From: Sva-07 sp031430875
Lineage (GTDB): Bacteria; Actinomycetota; Acidimicrobiia; Acidimicrobiales; Ilumatobacteraceae
NCBI GenBank assembly: GCA_031430875.1
Contig: JANPCI010000197.1
Coordinates: 1 to 16,095 of the forward strand
Length of the DNA: 16,095 bases
Reading direction: 5' to 3'
Part shown: positions 7,547 to 13,827 of the stretch, piece after piece
Layout: the number at the start of each line of letters is the position of its first letter
Position numbering within the stretch: position 1 is the first letter of the stretch
Made by a program: the position numbers and the translations under genes
Notes under the pieces: model-generated
What the model was told of the DNA's origin: nothing
Database searches by the model: none
What the model saw: the letters and a program-made list of their open reading frames with translations, nothing else

Positions 7547-8248
7547 ATGCTCGAACTGCTGCGCCGTGACCTCGAATCGTGTGTGGCTGTGGTGACCGTG
7601 TCGGAGCGCTCCGATGGCGACCTGCATCCGGTGCAGGTGCCACACGGGGTCCTCGCAGGGAGGCAGATCGCAGCCACCGCAGGTCGGTGGGTCATGCTCG
7701 ATCAGGCGCACGGGGTCAGGATGTACCGCAGTGGCCCGGGCACTCCGCTCACGTCGGTTGTCGGTGTCGGCGACGTACTGGTGGGTGAGGCGCCGATCGG
7801 GGGTCGTGTCACGCGACCTGTCGCGGTTTGGGCAGCCGATTGCGCTCCGGTGATGCTGTTCGACCGCCACGGCGTGCCGGTGGCGTGTCATGCCGGTTGG
7901 CGCGGCCTCGCAGCCGGGGTGATCGATGTCGCAGTCGCCGCGGCCTCGCCGCCCGTTGTTGCGATCCTCGGGCCGTGCATCCACCCGTGCTGTTACGAGT
8001 TCGGTGAGCGTGAACTGGCCTGTGTTGCTGCCGGCGTCGGCGTCGGAGTGGACGCTGTCGCCGCGCAGACATCGTCTGGCGCGCTCGCGCTCGACGTACC
8101 CGCTGCGGTCACCGCGGCACTGGCACGCCACGACATCGATGTCGTGATCGGCGGGGCATGCACGGCGTGCGATGGACGTTGGTACTCGCATCGACGTGGC
8201 GACGTCGAACGTCATGCGATGGTTGGTTGGAGCGAGGTCGCACCGTGA
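7547..8248 (+). CDS. pgeF: PgeF/YfiH family polyphenol oxidase-like purine/peptidoglycan editing protein
   Basis: This family (Cu-oxidase_4, formerly DUF152; YlmD in Bacillus) has a metal site once called laccase-like. In E. coli the member edits UDP-MurNAc carrying L-Ser instead of L-Ala; other members act on purine nucleosides. The 233-residue product shows the metal-binding set: DQAHGV (His55), AADCAPVMLF (Cys99) and CHAGWRG (His115). It also has GPCIHPCCYEFG (142-153) and a C-terminal CTACDGRWYSHRR. The length is typical. The ATG at 7547 has no strong ribosome binding site, so translation may depend on ftsZ, which ends 21 bases earlier. The order ftsZ-pgeF-yggS-sepF is standard in actinobacteria and firmicutes. 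The exact substrate here is not shown by sequence. Confidence 0.93.
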   Translation: MLELLRRDLESCVAVVTVSERSDGDLHPVQVPHGVLAGRQIAATAGRWVMLDQAHGVRMYRSGPGTPLTSVVGVGDVLVGEAPIGGRVTRPVAVWAADCAPVMLFDRHGVPVACHAGWRGLAAGVIDVAVAAASPPVVAILGPCIHPCCYEFGERELACVAAGVGVGVDAVAAQTSSGALALDVPAAVTAALARHDIDVVIGGACTACDGRWYSHRRGDVERHAMVGWSEVAP

Positions 8249-8261
8249 GCGAGTCCTCATC

Positions 8262-8924
8262 GTGAACGACAGCATCGACATTTCGGCGCCGCTCGCGGCG
8301 ATCGAGCGGCGGATCGCCGAGGTCGAACGTGGGTTCACCCACGAGGTGCGTGTCGTCGCCGTCACCAAAGGGTTCGGTGAATGGGCGATCGAAGCAGCGG
8401 TGTCCGCTCGGTGCTCGGTGATCGGCGAGAACTACGCCCAGGAACTCGTGACCAAACGTGCGGTCATCGAACGCCTGACGCCGGAGGTGCAGTTCATCGG
8501 TCGGCTCCAGACCAACAAGGTCAAACTGATCGCTGATCTCGTCGACGTGTGGGCGAGTCTCGACCGGGCGTCGCTGGTGGAGGAAGTTGCCAGGCGCGCA
8601 GCGGCTGCCAGGGTGCTCATCCAGGTCGACACCACTGGCGATCCGGCCAAAGGAGGTTGTTCGGTGGCCGACGTGGCGGCGTTGGTTGATCGGGCGAGTG
8701 ATCTCGGCCTCGTCGTTGACGGGCTGATGACGATCGGACCCACGGATGAGCCGGCCGAAGCAGCACGGATGGGCTTTCGTCAGGTGAGACGACTTGTCGA
8801 CGATCTCGGCCTCGAGGTCTGCTCGATGGGTATGAGTGGCGATCTACAGGTGGCTGTGCAGGAGGGATCCACCGAGGTTCGCATCGGCACAGCACTGTTC
8901 GGTCCCCGACCATCACGTCGCTGA
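8262..8924 (+). CDS. yggS: YggS/PLPBP family pyridoxal phosphate homeostasis protein
   Basis: This is a cytoplasmic PLP-binding protein with an alanine racemase-like barrel and no known catalytic activity; it balances vitamin B6 and amino acid pools. The product is 220 residues. It has VVAVTKGF with the PLP lysine Lys36, then IGENYAQE, FIGRLQTNKVK (the usual His of FIGHLQ is Arg) and LIQVDTTGDPAKGG. It ends with GLMTIGP, SMGMSGDLQVA and EVRIGTALFG, which holds phosphate-binding residues. The GTG at 8262 is chosen because the protein then begins with the normal N-terminal helix; GAGCGAG (8247-8253) lies eight bases upstream. The frame is open further upstream within pgeF, but that part is non-family. 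The start falls 13 bases after the pgeF stop. Confidence 0.92.
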   Translation: MNDSIDISAPLAAIERRIAEVERGFTHEVRVVAVTKGFGEWAIEAAVSARCSVIGENYAQELVTKRAVIERLTPEVQFIGRLQTNKVKLIADLVDVWASLDRASLVEEVARRAAAARVLIQVDTTGDPAKGGCSVADVAALVDRASDLGLVVDGLMTIGPTDEPAEAARMGFRQVRRLVDDLGLEVCSMGMSGDLQVAVQEGSTEVRIGTALFGPRPSRR

Positions 8925-8961
8925 ACGGGCGATGCCCGCGTCACTGAATGGGCGACGCCCG
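8916..8961 (+). repeat. Tandem 23-base repeat with two small hairpins after yggS
   Basis: Two adjacent 23-base units (8916-8938 and 8939-8961) match at 20 of 23 positions; a third copy begins (cgtcgccg) and is lost. Each unit contains a small palindrome: CGGGC-GAT-GCCCG in the first and GGGC-GAC-GCCC in the second. The first half of unit one (CGGGCG) can also pair with the end of unit two (CGCCCG), making a larger branched fold. The first unit overlaps the yggS stop. There is no T-run, so any termination role is uncertain. Confidence 0.75.
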
Positions 8962-8995
8962 CGTCGCCGTCCACCGTGTGCGGGGTGCGCTCGGC

Positions 8996-9001
8996 TAACC
9001 T
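8996..9001 (+). promoter_or_regulatory. Candidate -10 box upstream of sepF
   Basis: TAACCT in the context CGGCTAACCTGCGCC fits the TAnnnT form of actinobacterial -10 elements. It would start RNA near 9008, just before the sepF ribosome binding site. No -35 box is clear at 16-18 bases. It lies after the tandem hairpins, where a new transcript would make sense. Confidence 0.35.
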
Positions 9002-9010
9002 GCGCCACGC

Positions 9011-9017
9011 AGGAGGA
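9011..9017 (+). promoter_or_regulatory. Ribosome binding site of sepF
   Basis: AGGAGGA lies four to five bases before the ATG at 9022. It settles the start against the longer open frame that runs in from within yggS, and against the out-of-frame ATG at 9018. Confidence 0.85.
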
Positions 9018-9021
9018 ATGC

Positions 9022-9639
9022 ATGTCACTCTGGAAGAAGACCATGGACTACCTGGGTCTGGGTCCCGACGATGCCTACGACGATTACGACGACTACGACG
9101 AACCCTCGGCCGCGCCGAGGCAGAGTCGTGGACAGCGTGATGCGGAGTCTCGGGGATCGTCGGGTGCCAACGGATCGAACGCGCAGCGCGGTTGGGACGC
9201 GGATGCCGACGAACCCGCCGTGCGCACGGTGTCGGCGCGTCCGAGCTACCCCTCGCGCGACTTCGACGCATCCTCTGCTCGGCGAACGTCGGGCACTGGT
9301 GCATCGGGCCGCTCCGACGACTCTGGCGTACAGGTTCGTCCCAATCCGTCGCAATCCCAATCCACACGCACCGCGTCGGGAGGGTCCATGGAACCGCACA
9401 CCGTTCGTCCCCGTCGATTCGATCAGGCACAGGAAGTCGCCGACAAGTTCAAAGATGGCCAGCCCGTCATCATGAACCTCGAGGGCACCGAACGTGAGGT
9501 GGCCCGACGCCTCATCGATTTCGCGAGCGGGATCTGTTATGCCCTCGACGGCTCGATGGAGAAGGTCGCCACCGGCGTGTACCTGCTGAAGCCCCCCGTC
9601 GTGCAGCGCGCTCCCCGCTACGACGACTACGACGACTGA
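9022..9639 (+). CDS. sepF: SepF, FtsZ membrane anchor
   Basis: SepF binds the FtsZ C-terminal peptide and tethers the ring to the membrane; it is the main FtsZ anchor in actinobacteria, which lack FtsA. The 205-residue product has three parts. First is an N-terminal amphipathic helix, MSLWKKTMDYLGL, typical of membrane targeting. Next is a long low-complexity linker rich in Ser, Arg and Asp (about 15-120). Last is the SepF core at about 125-195: HTVRPRRFDQAQEVADKF, PVIMNLEGTEREVARRLIDF, then ASGICYALDGSMEKVATGVY. A DDYDDYDE motif follows the helix, and the protein ends in RYDDYDD. The gene has a strong ribosome binding site. divIVA follows after 17 bases, with no yggT gene between. Confidence 0.95.
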   Translation: MSLWKKTMDYLGLGPDDAYDDYDDYDEPSAAPRQSRGQRDAESRGSSGANGSNAQRGWDADADEPAVRTVSARPSYPSRDFDASSARRTSGTGASGRSDDSGVQVRPNPSQSQSTRTASGGSMEPHTVRPRRFDQAQEVADKFKDGQPVIMNLEGTEREVARRLIDFASGICYALDGSMEKVATGVYLLKPPVVQRAPRYDDYDD

Positions 9640-9656
9640 ACTCGAAGGAGAACACC

Positions 9657-10607
9657 ATGGAGATCAACCCCCAACGCGTCCGCAGCGCCGAGTTCAAGAC
9701 GGTTCGCAAGGGCGCCGATCCCGACGAAGTCCGTGTCTTTCTCGGCGACGTTGCTGATGAACTCGAACGGGCGCAGAACCAATCCACAGCGATGGAAGCG
9801 CGTGCACGCGCCGCGGTGGCTCGTCTGCAGGAACTCAACGAGGCGGGGTCGACGGCCGTCGCTGCGCCGACCGTCGATGCCTCGGTCGAAGAGTCCGAAA
9901 CGATCAGCCGCACACTGTTGCTTGCCCAACGCACGGCCGACCAGGCGGTGGCGGGTGCTCGATCCGAAGCAGAGCAGATCCTCCGCCGGGCCAACGACGA
10001 GGCAGCCAAGACACTCGACTCGACTCGTGAGATGTCGGCGCAACTGCTCACGGAGGCGCGCGTCGACGCACGTAAGATCGGTGAAGCCGAGCGCAACTCG
10101 ATGGCGAGCGAGGTCGAGGCCCTCAAGGCCCGACGAGACTTCCTCGAATCCGACGTCCACCACCTCGAGACGTTCCTTGTCGACCAGCGCACCAGGGTCC
10201 GCGAGGCTGCCAGTTCCCTGCTCGCCATCGCCGACCGGGTTCCGGGTGGCCTCGGTGACGTGCGCGCACCGCTGCTGTCGGCGTCCGACGACGACGAAAG
10301 CGACGACGCGATGTACGCCGATGGGGTCGGTGCGACGTCGATCGAGGGCGACACCGAATCAGCCGAGCTGCTGATCGTCACCGACATCGCTGCCGCCGAC
10401 GACCGCGAGGTGGTCGACACGATTGTTGAGTCTGACGTCGACCTCGATGCCGATCTGAACGACGATCCCTGGTCGGATGAGGGCGACGGTGGGGGTGACC
10501 CCACCGAGGCGGTCCCGGTGTTTCGCATCGATGACGCCGACGAGTCGGAGTCCAGCGACGAGCCTGGCGAAGAGTTTCGTTTCTCATTCGACGACGAACG
10601 CTCCTGA
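9657..10607 (+). CDS. divIVA: DivIVA/Wag31-like polar and septal coiled-coil protein
   Basis: DivIVA-family proteins sense curved membrane and organise polar growth or division in actinobacteria (Wag31 in mycobacteria). The 316-residue product begins with the family domain: INPQRVRSAEFKTVRKG, then ADPDEVRVFLGDVADELERA (about 1-40). A long Ala/Glu/Arg-rich coiled coil follows from about 75 to 190, including LRRANDEAAKTL and RRDFLESDVHHLETFL. The last hundred residues are disordered and very acidic, with many Asp-Glu runs, ending FRFSFDDERS. The ATG at 9657 has AAGGAG (9645-9650) six bases upstream. The neighbours sepF and ileS match the actinobacterial sepF-(yggT)-divIVA-ileS order. The domain start (RKGADPDEV instead of the more common RGYDxxEV) is somewhat divergent, but the call is firm from architecture and position. 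Confidence 0.9.
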   Translation: MEINPQRVRSAEFKTVRKGADPDEVRVFLGDVADELERAQNQSTAMEARARAAVARLQELNEAGSTAVAAPTVDASVEESETISRTLLLAQRTADQAVAGARSEAEQILRRANDEAAKTLDSTREMSAQLLTEARVDARKIGEAERNSMASEVEALKARRDFLESDVHHLETFLVDQRTRVREAASSLLAIADRVPGGLGDVRAPLLSASDDDESDDAMYADGVGATSIEGDTESAELLIVTDIAAADDREVVDTIVESDVDLDADLNDDPWSDEGDGGGDPTEAVPVFRIDDADESESSDEPGEEFRFSFDDERS

Positions 10608-10618
10608 GCACGCAACTC

Positions 10619-10644
10619 CCGACGTCGCGCCGACCGAGCGTCGG
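10619..10644 (+). other. Inverted repeat between divIVA and ileS
   Basis: CCGACG (10619-10624) is a perfect complement of CGTCGG (10639-10644), with 14 bases between. A second option pairs CCGAC (10630-10634) with GTCGG (10640-10644). It overlaps the -35 region expected for ileS, so it could be an operator or a weak terminator for divIVA. There is no T-run. Confidence 0.35.
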
Positions 10645-10650
10645 TAGCAT
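10645..10650 (+). promoter_or_regulatory. Candidate -10 box for a leaderless ileS transcript
   Basis: TAGCAT in CGGTAGCATCGCC fits TAnnnT. Its last base is seven bases before the GTG start at 10658, so transcription would begin at or next to the start codon. No ribosome binding site precedes this GTG, which agrees with a leaderless mRNA. No clear -35 hexamer is seen. Confidence 0.5.
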
Positions 10651-10657
10651 CGCCCTC

Positions 10658-13600
10658 GTGTCCTATCCCGACGTCGATCCCCGGCCGCACTTTCCTGCTC
10701 TGGAACATGATGTCCTTGCGCGTTGGGCCAAGGATGACACCTTTCAGGCGTCCGTCGACCAGCGCCCTGCGGGGGAGTTCGGCGCCAACGAGTTCGTCTT
10801 CTACGACGGTCCACCGTTCGCCAACGGCCTGCCGCATTACGGTCATCTGCTGACCGGTTTCGTCAAGGATGCCATTCCGCGGTATCAGACGATGCGAGGT
10901 CGACGTGTCGAGCGGCGCTTCGGTTGGGACTGCCACGGGCTCCCTGCAGAGGTGAAGGCCGAACAGGAACTCGGCATCTCCGGGCATCCTGAGATCAACG
11001 AGTACGGCGTCGCTCGATTCAACGACGCATGCCGTACCAGCGTGCTCCAGTACACCGACGACTGGCGCGAGTACGTGACCCGCCAGGCGCGCTGGGTCGA
11101 CTTCGACAACGACTACAAGACACTCGACCTCTCCTACATGGAGAGTGTGATGTGGGCATTCAAGACTCTGTGGGACAAGGGCCTCATCTACGAGGGCTTC
11201 CGGGTGATCGCCTACTGCTGGCGGTGCGAAACGCCGTTGAGCAACACCGAGACACGGATGGACGACGTGTATCGCGATCGGCAGGATCCTGCCCTCACGG
11301 TCGGGTTCGAACTCGACACGGGTGAACGAATGCTCGCGTGGACGACGACCCCGTGGACGCTGCCGTCGAACCTGGCGCTCGCTGTCGGGCCAGACATCGA
11401 CTATGCCGTGGTCGAACTCGACGGTGTGCGCTACGTGATCGCCGAGTCGCTTCTCGGCTCGTATTCAGCCGAACTCGGCGAGGCGACCGTCGTGGAGACC
11501 CGCAAGGGCAGCGAGTTCGTCGGGCGTCGTTATCGGCCGTTGTTCGACTACTTCACCGAGGTGGACACGTTCGGTACGGGCGAGGCGTTCCAGGTACTGG
11601 GTGCCGACTTCGTGTCGACCGACGACGGTACGGGCATCGTCCATATGGCACCGGGCTTCGGTGAGGACGACCAGCTCGTGGCCAATGCGGCGGGGATCCC
11701 GACGCTCTGTCCGATGGACGAGCACGGTCGGTACACCAGCGAGATCACCGACTGGGCGGGCACTCACGTGTTCGATGCCAATCCACTCGTGATCCGCGAG
11801 TTGAAAGAGCGCGGGGCAGTGTTGCGCCACGCCACCTACGACCACTCGTATCCGCACTGCTGGCGCTGCGCCCAGCCCCTCGTGTATCGGGCGATCTCGT
11901 CGTGGTTCGTGCGGGTCACGGCGATTCGCGACCGGATGGTCGAGCTCAACCAGGAGATCACCTGGCAGCCGGCGCACATCAAGGACGGCAGTTTCGGCAA
12001 GTGGCTGGAGAACGCCCGCGACTGGTCGATCAGCCGCAACCGTTTCTGGGGCTCACCGATCCCGGTGTGGCAGTCCGACGACCCGACCTATCCGCGCATC
12101 GACGTCTACGGTTCGCTCGCCCAGCTCGAGGCCGATTTCGGGGTGCCGGTCACCGATCTGCACCGGCCTCAGGTCGACGATCTGGTGCGACCCAACCCGG
12201 ACGACCCGACAGGTCGATCGATGATGCGGCGGGTCCCAGAGGTACTCGACTGCTGGTTCGAGTCGGGCTCGATGCCGTTCGCTCAGGTGCACTATCCGTT
12301 CGAGAACACCGAGTGGTTCGAGCATCACTATCCGGGTGACTTCATCGTCGAGTACATCGGCCAGACCCGCGGTTGGTTCTACACACTGCACGTACTCGCC
12401 ACAGCGCTTTTCGATCGACCCGCGTTTGCCAACTGTGTGAGCCATGGCAACGTGCTCGGCGACGACGGTCGCAAGATGTCCAAGAGCCTCAACAACTATC
12501 CCGACCCGCGCGAGATGTTCGACAAACACGGCGCCGACGCCATGCGCTGGCATCTGCTGTCGTCGGCAATCCTGCGAGGTGGCGACGGCATGGTGACCGA
12601 GGAGGGCATACGCGACACAGTTCGCCATGTGCTGCTCCCGTTGTGGAACTCGTGGTACTTCCTCGCGCTGTACGCCAACGCCGCCGGGTATCAGGGCACC
12701 ATCCGCGTCGACTCGGCCAACGTGCTCGACCGGTATGTGCTGGCCAAGACCCGTGCACTCGTGAGCGACCTCACCGAGACCATGGACGCGTTCGATCTGT
12801 TCGGTTCGTCTCAGATCGTTCGTGACTACCTCGATGTGCTCACGAACTGGTACATCCGCCGCAGCCGTGACCGGTTCTGGGCGGGTGATGCCGACGCCAT
12901 CGACACCATGCACACGGTGCTGTCGGTGCTCACGAGAGCGATCGCGCCCCTGCTGCCGCTCGTCGCGGAGGAAATCCATTCCGGTCTGCACGGCGCCGCT
13001 GCCAGCAGTGTGCATCTGACGGACTGGCCCTCGCTCGACGAGCTTCCCGCCGATGACGATCTTGTCGCAACAATGGATCTCGTGCGCGATGTGTGCTCGG
13101 CAACGCTCTCGGTTCGCAAGGCGCACCAGCGCCGGGTTCGACTGCCGTTGCGGACCGTCACGGTGGCATCACCCGATGCTCATCGACTGGCTGACTTCCG
13201 CGATGTGATCGCCGACGAGGTGAACGTCCGCCAGGTCGAACTCACCGATGACGTCGGCTCGGTCGCGACCGAGCGGCTGCAATTGGTTCCGGCTCGTCTG
13301 GGGCCGCGCCTTGGTCAGGATGTCCAGCAGGTGATCCGGGCACACAAGGCGGGCGACTGGACCGTCGAGGGCGACGTGGTCACTGTCGGCGGCGTTGTGC
13401 TGCAGGGCGACGAGTACACCCTCGAGCTCGTGGCCGAGGACGACAAGGCGAGTGCAGGGCTCAGCTCTCACGCAGGCGTCGTGGCGCTCGACATCGAGGT
13501 CACACCCGAGCTCGAGGTGGAGGGGCGAGCACGCGACCTCGTCAGGCTGATCCAGCAGGCGCGACGCGACGCCGGTCTCGATGTGTCGGATCGGATCGTG

Positions 13601-13744
13601 TTGACCGTCGCTGCCGCCGAGCCGTGGCTGGAGGCTGTGGCCGAGCACGAAGCGTTGATCGCAGGTGAGACGTTGGCGACGAGTGTCGTCACTCAGCGCT
13701 CCGACAGTGACGCTGAGCCTGTGATCACCGTCGTACGGGCCTGA
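10658..13744 (+). CDS. ileS: Isoleucyl-tRNA synthetase, type 2 (eukaryote-like)
   Basis: This class I synthetase charges tRNA-Ile and edits mischarged valine. The product is 1028 residues, the length of the type 2 enzymes found in actinobacteria and eukaryotes. The HIGH motif reads HYGH (60-63) within DGPPFANGLPHYGHLLTG. KMSKS is at 606-610. The CP1 editing domain shows WTTTPWTLPSN (228-238) and GTGIVHMAPGFGEDD (324-338). CxxC pairs occur at Cys187/Cys190 and Cys401/Cys404. The C-terminal part has the anticodon-binding helices and the long tail of type 2 enzymes, without the terminal zinc finger of type 1. Type 2 enzymes are known to bind mupirocin poorly; the normal HxGH here argues against the hyper-resistant GxHH variant. 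The GTG start lacks a ribosome binding site. Confidence 0.96.
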   Translation: MSYPDVDPRPHFPALEHDVLARWAKDDTFQASVDQRPAGEFGANEFVFYDGPPFANGLPHYGHLLTGFVKDAIPRYQTMRGRRVERRFGWDCHGLPAEVKAEQELGISGHPEINEYGVARFNDACRTSVLQYTDDWREYVTRQARWVDFDNDYKTLDLSYMESVMWAFKTLWDKGLIYEGFRVIAYCWRCETPLSNTETRMDDVYRDRQDPALTVGFELDTGERMLAWTTTPWTLPSNLALAVGPDIDYAVVELDGVRYVIAESLLGSYSAELGEATVVETRKGSEFVGRRYRPLFDYFTEVDTFGTGEAFQVLGADFVSTDDGTGIVHMAPGFGEDDQLVANAAGIPTLCPMDEHGRYTSEITDWAGTHVFDANPLVIRELKERGAVLRHATYDHSYPHCWRCAQPLVYRAISSWFVRVTAIRDRMVELNQEITWQPAHIKDGSFGKWLENARDWSISRNRFWGSPIPVWQSDDPTYPRIDVYGSLAQLEADFGVPVTDLHRPQVDDLVRPNPDDPTGRSMMRRVPEVLDCWFESGSMPFAQVHYPFENTEWFEHHYPGDFIVEYIGQTRGWFYTLHVLATALFDRPAFANCVSHGNVLGDDGRKMSKSLNNYPDPREMFDKHGADAMRWHLLSSAILRGGDGMVTEEGIRDTVRHVLLPLWNSWYFLALYANAAGYQGTIRVDSANVLDRYVLAKTRALVSDLTETMDAFDLFGSSQIVRDYLDVLTNWYIRRSRDRFWAGDADAIDTMHTVLSVLTRAIAPLLPLVAEEIHSGLHGAAASSVHLTDWPSLDELPADDDLVATMDLVRDVCSATLSVRKAHQRRVRLPLRTVTVASPDAHRLADFRDVIADEVNVRQVELTDDVGSVATERLQLVPARLGPRLGQDVQQVIRAHKAGDWTVEGDVVTVGGVVLQGDEYTLELVAEDDKASAGLSSHAGVVALDIEVTPELEVEGRARDLVRLIQQARRDAGLDVSDRIVLTVAAAEPWLEAVAEHEALIAGETLATSVVTQRSDSDAEPVITVVRA

Positions 13745-13791
13745 CGATCAATCTGCGGGGGTCATGGCGCTCGTTCGGGCAGACGTTCCGG

Positions 13792-13797
13792 TAGAGT
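13792..13797 (+). promoter_or_regulatory. Candidate -10 box upstream of the dksA-like gene
   Basis: TAGAGT in CGGTAGAGTCCGCC matches TAnnnT and closely resembles the sequence before ileS. RNA would start near 13804, leaving a leader of about 24 bases with the ribosome binding site. No good -35 box is visible. Confidence 0.4.
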
Positions 13798-13815
13798 CCG
13801 CCGCTCACCCCGCCT

Positions 13816-13822
13816 GGAGGAG
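13816..13822 (+). promoter_or_regulatory. Ribosome binding site of the dksA-like gene
   Basis: GGAGGAG lies five bases before the ATG at 13828. It favours this ATG over the in-frame GTG at 13822, which overlaps the site itself. Confidence 0.85.
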
Positions 13823-13827
13823 TGCAC

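Noticed and set aside
8836..9021. sepF starting within yggS
   Set aside because: The extra residues match no SepF sequence, while ATG 9022 has AGGAGGA upstream and begins the known membrane-binding helix.
10608..10657. T-box riboswitch before ileS
   Set aside because: The gap is only 50 bases, too short for a T-box, with no specifier stem or T-box sequence.
9512..10987. Long open frame on the - strand (491 codons) opposite sepF, divIVA and ileS
   Set aside because: It spans three genes in reverse, is mostly Ser/Arg/Ala runs and shows no domain or ribosome binding site.
13745..13790. Intrinsic terminator after ileS
   Set aside because: No compact GC stem with a T-run could be found; the only complementary G and C runs are about 50 bases apart.
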